Positions 1 to 4,995 are shown, counted from the first letter of the stretch. The stretch: 5,185 bases of DNA from Oscillospiraceae bacterium (GCA_003520555.1 DOUO01000139.1:1-5185), one strand, 5' to 3'. A program made the numbers and translations. The notes: generated from the letters alone by a model not told the origin.

Positions 1-560
1 GCGATTTGCTGTTTTTCACCGATAAGGCTCAGGTATATAAAACAAAGGCAAGTGAATTTTCCGACACAAAAACAAGCGTGCTCGGTGATTATGTGGCGGC
101 AAAGCTCGGCATGGACGAGGGCGAAAACGCCGTATACATGGTTGCCACCAAGGATTACAAGGGCATAATGCTGTTCGGATTTGAAAACGGCAAGGCGGCA
201 AAGGTTCCGCTTGAAGCCTACGCGACAAAGACCAACCGCAAAAAGCTGACCGGCGCGTTTTCGGACAAAAGTCCCGTATCGTCGATTATATTCCTTGACG
301 AGGACAGGGAAGTAATCTTTACGGCAAGCTCCGGCAGGATGTTGCTTGTACACACGGGAGCGCTTGCGCTGAAATCTACGCGTTCAACGCAGGGCGTGGC
401 GGTTATGAAGCTCAAAAAGGGACACCGCCTGTTCAGCGTAACAGAGTATAGGGAAGGCGCGTTCAATAAGCCGCAGCGCTACCGCACCCGTTCGCTTCCG
501 GCTTTGGGAGCGCTTCCGTCGGCAGAGGACAGCTCCGACGAACAACTAAGTTTGCTGTAA
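1..560 (+). CDS. Type IIA DNA topoisomerase subunit A, C-terminal fragment (ParC/topo IV-like or GyrA)
   Basis: This is the last 185 or so codons of a gene that enters from the left; the first complete codon is at position 3. The translation reads as the C-terminal beta-pinwheel domain that wraps DNA in GyrA and ParC. Repeating blade strands are visible, such as LLFFTDKAQVYK at the window edge, GIMLFGFENGKAAKVP in the middle, and VIFTASSGRMLLVHTGALAL followed by RSTQGVAVMKLKKGHRL near the end. The breakage-reunion domain and active-site tyrosine lie outside the window. No GyrA box (QRRGGKG type) is seen, but the blade that would carry it may be upstream, so GyrA and ParC cannot be separated with certainty. 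The wording resembles clostridial proteins annotated as topoisomerase IV subunit A. The protein ends in an acidic, Ser-rich tail and the peptide QLSLL. No terminator follows; the secG promoter begins 34 bases after the stop. Confidence 0.88.
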   Translation, partial: DLLFFTDKAQVYKTKASEFSDTKTSVLGDYVAAKLGMDEGENAVYMVATKDYKGIMLFGFENGKAAKVPLEAYATKTNRKKLTGAFSDKSPVSSIIFLDEDREVIFTASSGRMLLVHTGALALKSTRSTQGVAVMKLKKGHRLFSVTEYREGAFNKPQRYRTRSLPALGALPSAEDSSDEQLSLL

Positions 561-594
561 AAAAGAAAAATTTGCACAAACCGAGTAAAAACAC

Positions 595-623
595 TTGCAA
601 AATTTAAAATTATATGTTACTAT
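595..623 (+). promoter_or_regulatory. Sigma-A promoter of secG (extended -10)
   Basis: TTGCAA at 595-600 is separated by exactly 17 bases from TACTAT at 618-623. A TG at 615-616 provides the extended -10 motif (TGNTACTAT). Transcription would start near 630, giving a leader of about 40 bases before the secG start. The site lies just after the topoisomerase stop codon, so secG can be expressed independently even if read-through also occurs. Confidence 0.7.
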
Positions 624-670
624 GTATTAGTTGATTAATGTAGATTATTATATGAAAGGACGATATAAGC

Positions 671-922
671 ATGAGCGTTTGGGGCATTGTACTCGGAAGC
701 ATACTTGCAATTGTATCAATTGCGATTATTGTTGTAATCATTCTTCAGGAAGGCAACCAGCAGGGTATCGGCGTTGTAACAGGCGCGGCGGATTCTTATT
801 TTTCAAAGAATAAGGCTCGTTCAATCGACGCGTTTCTTTCACGCTGGACAAAGGTATTCGCTGCAGTTTTCGTAATTTTTGTAATTGCGCTTAATGTGCT
901 TGCTTACTATAAGATTCTGTAA
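671..922 (+). CDS. secG: SecG, preprotein translocase subunit
   Basis: SecG is the small, non-essential subunit of the SecYEG channel in the plasma membrane; it stimulates SecA-driven export. The 83-residue product has the family layout. Transmembrane helix 1 is at about residues 4-24. A conserved polar loop at 25-51 contains LQEGNQQGIGVVTGAADSYF followed by a basic KNKAR. Helix 2 is at about 60-80, followed by a very short tail. The Q-G-x-G and F-x-K-x-K-A-R pattern is typical of Firmicutes SecG. The ATG at 671 is preceded by AAAGGA (655-660) at 10 bases. The gene has its own promoter upstream and an intrinsic terminator 29 bases after the stop, so it appears monocistronic. In many Firmicutes secG is followed by rnr and smpB; that arrangement is absent here. 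Confidence 0.95.
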   Translation: MSVWGIVLGSILAIVSIAIIVVIILQEGNQQGIGVVTGAADSYFSKNKARSIDAFLSRWTKVFAAVFVIFVIALNVLAYYKIL

Positions 923-951
923 GTATAAAAATTAAAGAAAAAACATATAAT

Positions 952-983
952 AGACCGTCGGTAAAGGCGGTCTGTTTTTGTTT
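952..983 (+). terminator. Intrinsic terminator of secG
   Basis: AGACCG (952-957) pairs with CGGTCT (968-973). Two more inner pairs (958-959 with 966-967, one of them G-T) leave a six-base loop. A T-rich run (TTTTTGTTT, 975-983) follows at once. This is a standard rho-independent terminator about 30 bases after the secG stop, separating secG from bofA. Confidence 0.85.
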
Positions 984-1032
984 GCGAACATATTTCCGCT
1001 TTCTGACAGAGAATAGTATTAATGCTGTGTAA

Positions 1033-1040
1033 GGCGGGAG
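1033..1040 (+). promoter_or_regulatory. Ribosome binding site fixing the bofA start
   Basis: GGCGGGAG at 1033-1040 lies 8 bases before the ATG at 1049. An in-frame ATG at 1022 lies upstream of this site and has no Shine-Dalgarno of its own, so 1049 is the better start. Confidence 0.7.
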
Positions 1041-1048
1041 ATGTATAT

Positions 1049-1309
1049 ATGCCGGTTTGGGGAATAGCGCTTATTCTTTTTACAACCTTTATTCTTTTTG
1101 CGTTCATTCATTTTTTGTCAAAAATAAAACGCCCTTTTTCAAGAGCGTTTTTGTCAATGTCTTTGGGAGCGGGCTTGCTTGCCGCGATTAACCTGACTTC
1201 ATCTTTTACCGGCGTTTACATTCCCGTCAGCCTGCTGTCGGTTTTTGTTTCCGTAATCGGGGGAGTACCGGGTGTAACCCTGCTGCTGTTTTTAAATTTG
1301 TTTTTATAA
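1049..1309 (+). CDS. bofA: BofA-family pro-sigma-K processing inhibitor
   Basis: In Bacillus subtilis, BofA sits with SpoIVFA in the outer forespore membrane. There it holds the intramembrane metalloprotease SpoIVFB inactive, so that pro-sigma-K is not cleaved until a forespore signal arrives. This 86-residue protein matches the family in length (87 in B. subtilis) and layout. A transmembrane helix is at about 4-24, a basic KRPF step at 27-30, a second hydrophobic segment at about 33-50, and then the C-terminal signature FTGVYIPVSLL (53-63) and GGVPGV (71-76). Against B. subtilis BofA recalled from memory, an ungapped alignment keeps Asn48, Gly55, Pro59, Pro74 and Gly75, but positions 61 and 64 (Asn and Thr there) are both Ser here. 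The start at 1049 is chosen for its ribosome binding site. The gene overlaps the convergent DUF4364 gene by 6 bases. No SpoIVFA or SpoIVFB is in the window. It suggests a spore-forming lineage but does not prove sporulation. Confidence 0.85.
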   Translation: MPVWGIALILFTTFILFAFIHFLSKIKRPFSRAFLSMSLGAGLLAAINLTSSFTGVYIPVSLLSVFVSVIGGVPGVTLLLFLNLFL

Positions 1310-1915
1310 CAGCGATGCCGAGCCGTAAACCTCCTCCAGGGCTTCGCCTACGTTTTCGGCGTCTCTGGTCAAAAGCCCGAGCATGGTTTTGTAAATAGTT
1401 TGCGGATAGCTTAAAAAGTTGTTTTTCACAACCTCAGCCTGTTCAAAAGTAGGAGCAAATATTGAAAACTTAAACAAATCCACTTCGCCGCCCGAGATTG
1501 TGCAGTTGACCGAAAAACCGTTGTCGGTTTTGACAATGTCAACAAAATTTTCTCTGGCGGTTTTGCGTTCTGCCAAAAGTCTCAGCGCGCAGTCGTAGCT
1601 TTTTTGCTTTACGGAATGAGCAAGCGCGGACTCAAGCTGTTCGGCTATTGTTTTGCCGTTATCGCTCAAAATATATGTCATTTCGCCGTCAACGGTATCG
1701 CTTTCAATCAGGCTTTTATTGTTTACAAGCTCGTCAAAAGCCGCGGATATTTCAAAAAAGTTTGCAAGCTCGTCGCTGATTACAGCTTCGGTCACAAGGC
1801 TTTTGCTCATTTTATCGCTTACAGAATTGTAAAGATAGCATATTAAAATTTTAATTTCGTTTTTGCTTCGCAGTCCGCCGGGAGCAATGCCTTCATCAAA
1901 AGTATCAAATGCCAT
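1304..1915 (-). CDS. DUF4364 family protein, putative winged-helix regulator
   Basis: The 203-residue product matches the DUF4364 family (PF14277), which is widespread in Clostridia and experimentally uncharacterised as far as I know. The N-terminal signature FDEGIAPGGLRSKNEIKILI (residues 6-25) is distinctive. Residues 16-95 read like a winged helix: a first helix around NEIKILICYLY, a second and third helix through about 38-67 (EISAAFDELV), and a wing ending in YILSDNGKTIAEQL. The C-terminal half (about 130-183) is an alpha/beta domain including FSVNCTI, LFKFSIFAP and a helix with EQAEVVKNNF. A DNA-binding role is inference from the fold-like pattern. The start at 1915 is preferred because GGTGA precedes it by 5 bases; the upstream in-frame ATG at 1930 has no Shine-Dalgarno. 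The gene diverges from nfeD and converges on bofA, overlapping its stop region by 6 bases, with no terminator between them. Confidence 0.85.
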   Translation of the reverse strand: MAFDTFDEGIAPGGLRSKNEIKILICYLYNSVSDKMSKSLVTEAVISDELANFFEISAAFDELVNNKSLIESDTVDGEMTYILSDNGKTIAEQLESALAHSVKQKSYDCALRLLAERKTARENFVDIVKTDNGFSVNCTISGGEVDLFKFSIFAPTFEQAEVVKNNFLSYPQTIYKTMLGLLTRDAENVGEALEEVYGSASLL

Positions 1916-1920
1916 ATTTT

Positions 1921-1925
1921 TCACC
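1921..1925 (-). promoter_or_regulatory. Ribosome binding site deciding the DUF4364 start
   Basis: On the minus strand GGTGA (1925 to 1921) stands 5 bases before the ATG at 1915. It matches the 3' part of the extended AAGGAGGTGA Shine-Dalgarno. The alternative ATG at 1930 is preceded by an A/T-rich stretch without a purine-rich site. Confidence 0.5.
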
Positions 1926-1978
1926 GTCATTTCAAAATCATGCGCGTATTTTTGCGCCGGATTATTAATATATAATCA

Positions 1979-1987
1979 ATTATAGCA
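1979..1987 (-). promoter_or_regulatory. Extended -10 promoter of the DUF4364 gene
   Basis: Read on the minus strand, 1987 to 1979 is TGCTATAAT: a perfect TATAAT with the extended TGN element. The -35 region at 17 bases (2007 to 2002, TACACT) is poor, which is common for extended -10 promoters. Transcription would begin near 1972, giving a leader of about 57 bases before the start at 1915. Confidence 0.6.
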
Positions 1988-2010
1988 CATAATATAAAAA
2001 AAGTGTAGTA

Positions 2011-2025
2011 GCAATTAGAAATTGC
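2011..2025. promoter_or_regulatory. Perfect dyad between divergent promoters (candidate operator)
   Basis: GCAATT (2011-2016), AGA, AATTGC (2020-2025) is a perfect 6-bp inverted repeat with a 3-base centre. It lies 10 bases upstream of the nfeD -35 box and just upstream of the DUF4364 -35 region, so one bound dimer could affect both promoters. The symmetry is seen directly; the operator role is inferred. Confidence 0.4.
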
Positions 2026-2035
2026 CGAAAATTAA

Positions 2036-2064
2036 TTGACTGATATTGCCTGTTATGATAGAAT
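2036..2064 (+). promoter_or_regulatory. Sigma-A promoter of the nfeD-paraslipin operon
   Basis: TTGACT (2036-2041) and TAGAAT (2059-2064) each match consensus at five of six positions and are exactly 17 bases apart. The predicted start of transcription is near 2071. The in-frame TTG at 2036 is therefore part of the -35 box, not a start codon, which excludes the longest reading of the downstream frame. Confidence 0.75.
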
Positions 2065-2072
2065 AATGTGGA

Positions 2073-2077
2073 AAGGA
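2073..2077 (+). promoter_or_regulatory. Ribosome binding site fixing the nfeD TTG start
   Basis: AAGGA at 2073-2077 (within AAAGGAAG, 2072-2079) lies 9 bases before the TTG at 2087. It sits almost at the predicted 5' end of the mRNA. The next in-frame ATG, at 2108, has GGAG only at a distance of 15 bases. Confidence 0.65.
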
Positions 2078-2086
2078 AGTGGTGTT

Positions 2087-2533
2087 TTGGAGAATTTTAT
2101 TCATTATATGCCCTTCATATGGATAGCTTTTGCGATAGTAATGGCTGTTTGCGAGGCCGCGACAACTCAGCTTGTTTCGGTTTGGTTTGTAATCGGCGCC
2201 ATATGCGCCGCTATTTCAACGATATTTACCGATTCTCTTGTAATTCAATCGCTGATTTTTGTTTCCGTGTCGTTTGCCGCCTTAATTATCACAAAACCGA
2301 TAGTTAAGAAAATAAAACTGAAAAGCAAAAAGGTCAGTACTAATTCAGACAGACTTATCGGGCAGACGGGCGTGGTGCTGTTTGATATAAGCGACGCTCA
2401 AAGCATCGGTCAGGTCAAGGTAATGGGTGAAATCTGGAGCGCAAGGTCAAATTTCGCTCCGGTGAAAAAGGATGAAAAAATAAAGGTTCTTGCAATTGAA
2501 GGCGTAAAGCTTTTGGTTGAACCGGTTAAATAA
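2087..2533 (+). CDS. NfeD family membrane protein (short form)
   Basis: NfeD proteins are membrane partners of SPFH/stomatin-like proteins and are usually encoded next to them, as here. The 148-residue product is the short form without the ClpP-like serine protease domain. Three transmembrane helices are at about 9-24, 28-47 and 51-69, followed by a basic stretch (KPIVKKIKLKSKK, 70-82). The soluble C-terminal OB-fold domain spans about 88-147, with LIGQTGVVLFD (90-100), GEIWSARS (114-121, the conserved Trp at 117) and the final strands KIKVLAIEGVKLLVEP. The TTG start is chosen because it follows a good ribosome binding site and the upstream in-frame codons overlap the promoter. The stop codon (2531-2533) overlaps the ribosome binding site of the paraslipin gene, so the two are probably translationally coupled. 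The likely role is membrane organisation or stress tolerance with its SPFH partner, by family analogy. Confidence 0.88.
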   Translation: MENFIHYMPFIWIAFAIVMAVCEAATTQLVSVWFVIGAICAAISTIFTDSLVIQSLIFVSVSFAALIITKPIVKKIKLKSKKVSTNSDRLIGQTGVVLFDISDAQSIGQVKVMGEIWSARSNFAPVKKDEKIKVLAIEGVKLLVEPVK

Positions 2534-2537
2534 GGAG
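2532..2537 (+). promoter_or_regulatory. Ribosome binding site of the paraslipin gene, overlapping the nfeD stop
   Basis: AAGGAG (2532-2537) lies 6 bases before the ATG at 2544 and shares two bases with the nfeD TAA. This rules out the in-frame ATG at 2517, which lies inside nfeD and upstream of the site, and it points to coupled translation. Confidence 0.75.
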
Positions 2538-2543
2538 ATTAAT

Positions 2544-3443
2544 ATGGTAGGATTAATTATTATCGGCGCAATCATCTTGATTCTTTTGATTTTAATCATC
2601 AGAAACATTCAAATCGTTCCGCAGGCTCACGCCTATGTAATCGAACGCCTCGGCACTTACAGCGCAACATGGGAAACGGGACTTCACATCAAGGTTCCGT
2701 TTATTGACAGAATTTCAAAAAAGGTTTCCCTGAAGGAACAGGTTGTTGATTTCCCTCCGCAGCCCGTTATCACTCGCGATAACGTTACAATGCAGATTGA
2801 CACGGTTGTGTACTTTGAAATTACCGACCCCAAGCTCTACACCTACGGCGTTGAACGCCCCTTAAGCGCAATTGAAAACCTCACAGCCACAACGCTGCGT
2901 AATATTATCGGCGATTTGGAGCTTGATAATACACTTACTTCACGCGATACAATCAACGATAAAATCAGAATTATCCTTGACGAAGCCACCGACGCGTGGG
3001 GAATCAGGGTAATCCGTGTTGAGCTGAAAAACATTTTGCCGCCGCGTGAAATTCAGGACGCAATGGAAAAGCAGATGAAGGCCGAACGTGAAAGACGCGC
3101 CAGAATTCTGGACGCCGAGGGTGAAAAGCGCAGTCAGATTCTTGTGGCAGAGGGCTTGAAGGAAAGCGCGATTCTTAAGGCGGACGCCGTTAAGGAGCAA
3201 AAAATCCGTGAGGCGCAGGGTGAAGCGGAAGCCATACTCACCGTTCAGAAGGCTAATGCCGACGCGCTTAAAATGCTTAACGAAGCGGCTCCGAACGACA
3301 GGGTAATTCAGCTGAGGAGCCTTGAGGCGTTCGCTAAAGCTGCCGACGGTCAGGCAACAAAAATCATCATTCCGTCAGACCTCCAAAGCCTTGCCGGCAA
3401 CGTTGCCGCGGTAAAGGAGATTTGGAAGGACGACAACCGATAA
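2544..3443 (+). CDS. SPFH/Band 7 membrane protein, paraslipin (stomatin-like, QmcA type)
   Basis: This 299-residue protein belongs to the stomatin/prohibitin/flotillin/HflK superfamily, which forms oligomeric scaffolds in membranes. An N-terminal hydrophobic anchor spans about residues 3-20. The SPFH domain spans about 22-185, with VPQAHAYVIERLGTY (25-39), GLHIKVPFID (46-55), DFPPQPVITRDN (69-80) and ILPPREIQDAMEKQMKAER (164-182). A charged, Ala/Glu-rich coiled coil follows at about 175-245 (AEGEKRSQILVAEG and AQGEAEAIL). The C-terminal motif KIIIPSDLQSLAG (273-285) is typical of the paraslipin/SLP-2 branch. The length is normal for that branch. It is the second gene of an operon with nfeD, separated by 10 bases, and a strong hairpin terminator starts 4 bases after its stop. 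The role is probably organising membrane domains or assisting membrane protein quality control. That is family knowledge; no substrate can be read from the sequence. Confidence 0.93.
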   Translation: MVGLIIIGAIILILLILIIRNIQIVPQAHAYVIERLGTYSATWETGLHIKVPFIDRISKKVSLKEQVVDFPPQPVITRDNVTMQIDTVVYFEITDPKLYTYGVERPLSAIENLTATTLRNIIGDLELDNTLTSRDTINDKIRIILDEATDAWGIRVIRVELKNILPPREIQDAMEKQMKAERERRARILDAEGEKRSQILVAEGLKESAILKADAVKEQKIREAQGEAEAILTVQKANADALKMLNEAAPNDRVIQLRSLEAFAKAADGQATKIIIPSDLQSLAGNVAAVKEIWKDDNR

Positions 3444-3446
3444 AAC

Positions 3447-3493
3447 AAAGAGCCTGCGAAACCTTGCCATAAAGGCTTTTCGCGGCTCTTTTT
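3447..3493 (+). terminator. Intrinsic terminator or attenuator after the nfeD-paraslipin operon
   Basis: AAAGAGCC (3447-3454) pairs with GGCTCTTT (3484-3491). After a bulged T, GCGAAA (3456-3461) pairs with TTTCGC (3478-3483), and CCTT (3462-3465) pairs with AAGG (3472-3475) around a short loop. The hairpin ends in five Ts (3489-3493). The T run is followed directly by the ribosome binding site of the next gene, leaving no room for a promoter in between. Confidence 0.85.
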
Positions 3494-3494
3494 G

Positions 3495-3500
3495 AAAGGA
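3495..3500 (+). promoter_or_regulatory. Ribosome binding site fixing the TTG start of the CmpB-family gene
   Basis: AAAGGA at 3495-3500 precedes the TTG at 3510 by 9 bases. It begins one base after the T run of the upstream terminator hairpin, so translation initiation and terminator folding are physically adjacent. Confidence 0.6.
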
Positions 3501-3509
3501 TAAAAGCTT

Positions 3510-4952
3510 TTGAGTATAATCAATATTTTATGGTATTTTGTAATACTTTCATTTTTGGGTTGGTTATTCGGCGGAATACGCAACCGTATTAGTGAAAAAA
3601 AGTTTTACAGCAACGGCTTTCTGACCTTGCCGGTTTGTCCGTCTTACGGCTTTTACGGCGTAATTTGTTATGTAATTTTTTACAATTTGGGCTCAAATCC
3701 GTTTATCACCTTTATCGGAAGCGCCCTCATTCTTTCGGCTTTTTCGGTTATAACAGGCATGGTGCTTGAAAAGGTATTGGGCTGTAAGCCCTGGGATTTT
3801 TCAAACACCAAGCTTAGCCTGGGAAGCTACGTTTCCGCGCCGTATGCTTTGTTGCTTGGTTTAATCGGAGTTTTTACGGTACATATGCTTATTCCCACAA
3901 TTAACCCTTTGCTCAATTTAATTCCGTGGGTAGTAAGCATGATAATAGTTTTGTCAATTTGTCTTTTAATGCTTATTGATTTTATTTTTTCGCTGATAAC
4001 GGTATTTAAGCTGCGTTCCAAAATTAAAAATATTGAAAATTCCGTTTCACTTACCGAATCGGGAATCAGCGAAAAAAAGCTGCACGAGGTTGAGGAAAAC
4101 TATAAGACGCTGTTTGCAAACGGCCCGCTCAGAAAGCGCATGGCGTCCGCTTTTCCCGAGCTGAAAACCTCGGCTTATATCAGGCAGGTTTCCGAAAAGC
4201 TCAATCAAATCAAGCGGGAAAACATGAAGGAATACGAGGCGGAGTTTGAAAACGAGGAGGATAAGCCCTTTGCTTACGGCCTGTGCTTCGCAAAGCTTTT
4301 TATTTTGTTTGTCATCGGCTCATTTTTGGGCACCTGCATAGAAACAATTTACGCGCCGTTTGCGGAAGGACATTTTGAATTACGAGTCGGCGTAATCTAC
4401 GGACCGTTCATTCCGGTTTACGGCGGCGGAGCGGTGCTGCTTACAGTTGTTTTGTATAAGCTTTATAAGCTCAGCGATACTCTGATTTTTATCATAAGCG
4501 CATTTTTGGGAGCGTTTTTTGAATATGTTTGTTCGTGGTTTCAGGAAACAGTCCTCGGTACGGTGTCTTGGGACTACAGCAATATGCCGCTTAATATCAA
4601 CGGCAGAACAAGCCTGCTTTACGCTTGCGTGTGGGGATTTCTGGGGTTAATCTGGGTGCGTTATCTGTATCCTTTTATCGCGAAGTGGATTGAAAAAATC
4701 CCCAAAAAACCCGGTGCTATAATCACCGCGTTTTTAACAATTTTTATGCTTTACAACGCCTTTATCACAATTACCTCCGTTTACCGCTGGGAACAGCGCT
4801 CAGAGGGCATTGCTCCTTCAAACAGCTTCGAGAAATATCTTGACGATAAATATAACAACGAGCGCATGAAGCGTTTGTTTCCTCATATGCGTCATTCCGA
4901 CGATCTTGAGGAAATTCAGGTAGATGAAAAGCGCCCGAATTCAAAACAATAA
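3510..4952 (+). CDS. Polytopic membrane protein with two tandem CmpB/DUF1113 (PF06541) repeats
   Basis: The 480-residue protein belongs to the family named putative ABC transporter permease (CmpB type, formerly DUF1113). Its biochemical role is unknown and no ATPase is encoded nearby. It contains two copies of the unit. Copy 1 (about 5-168) has FLGWLFGG, GFLTLPVCPSYGFYG and VLGCKPWDFSN (89-99). Copy 2 (about 261-424) has FLGTCIETIYAPF, GVIYGPFIPVYGGG and VLGTVSWDYSN (348-358). Both copies have about five hydrophobic segments, so I expect about ten transmembrane helices. Between them lies a charged, partly helical linker (about 171-252) rich in Glu and Lys. A hydrophilic tail follows (about 426-480), including SFEKYLDDKYNNERMKRLF. 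The TTG start follows AAAGGA. There is no promoter between the upstream terminator and the start, so expression may depend on read-through from the nfeD operon. A terminator follows the gene. Confidence 0.85.
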   Translation: MSIINILWYFVILSFLGWLFGGIRNRISEKKFYSNGFLTLPVCPSYGFYGVICYVIFYNLGSNPFITFIGSALILSAFSVITGMVLEKVLGCKPWDFSNTKLSLGSYVSAPYALLLGLIGVFTVHMLIPTINPLLNLIPWVVSMIIVLSICLLMLIDFIFSLITVFKLRSKIKNIENSVSLTESGISEKKLHEVEENYKTLFANGPLRKRMASAFPELKTSAYIRQVSEKLNQIKRENMKEYEAEFENEEDKPFAYGLCFAKLFILFVIGSFLGTCIETIYAPFAEGHFELRVGVIYGPFIPVYGGGAVLLTVVLYKLYKLSDTLIFIISAFLGAFFEYVCSWFQETVLGTVSWDYSNMPLNINGRTSLLYACVWGFLGLIWVRYLYPFIAKWIEKIPKKPGAIITAFLTIFMLYNAFITITSVYRWEQRSEGIAPSNSFEKYLDDKYNNERMKRLFPHMRHSDDLEEIQVDEKRPNSKQ

Positions 4953-4956
4953 TACT

Positions 4957-4985
4957 CAAAAGGACAGACAAGCTCTGTCCTTTTG
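4957..4985 (+). terminator. Intrinsic terminator after the CmpB-family gene
   Basis: CAAAAGGACAGA (4957-4968) pairs perfectly with TCTGTCCTTTTG (4974-4985) around the loop CAAGC, giving a 12-bp stem with no mismatches. The A run on the left and T run on the right mean it could act in either direction, although the T run lies inside the stem and is only four bases long. It starts 4 bases after the stop codon. Confidence 0.8.
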
Positions 4986-4995
4986 TGCTATATGA

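Noticed and set aside
631..813. 60-codon frame on the plus strand overlapping the secG start
   Set aside because: It runs in another frame through secG, has no ribosome binding site, and its composition (Cys/Arg/Asn-rich) looks like a frame shadow.
989..1014. Sigma-E-like promoter upstream of bofA (CATATT at 989-994 and CAGAGAAT at 1007-1014)
   Set aside because: The -10 matches CATACAAT at six of eight positions, but the spacing of 12 bases is shorter than I expect for sigma-E sites and the -35 is only partial. An alternative -10 (AATAGTAT, 1012-1019) has spacing that is too long. Sigma-E control of bofA is plausible biologically but not supported here.
1022..1048. Upstream ATG start for bofA adding nine residues
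   Set aside because: It lies upstream of the GGCGGGAG ribosome binding site, has none of its own, and would make the protein longer than the usual 86-87 residues.
1604..1846. 80-codon plus-strand frame opposite DUF4364
   Set aside because: It is antisense to a confidently recognised family protein, has no ribosome binding site, and shows no recognisable domain.
3120..3260. Possible DNA repeat in the paraslipin coding region (recurring GAGG/GAAGC-type codon runs)
   Set aside because: The similarity reflects Ala/Glu/Lys-rich coiled-coil coding sequence rather than a true tandem DNA repeat.
4081..4260. Possible separate gene or fusion junction in the middle of the CmpB-family frame
   Set aside because: The charged linker is in one continuous frame with no internal ribosome binding site followed by a good start before copy 2, so a single protein is the simpler reading.
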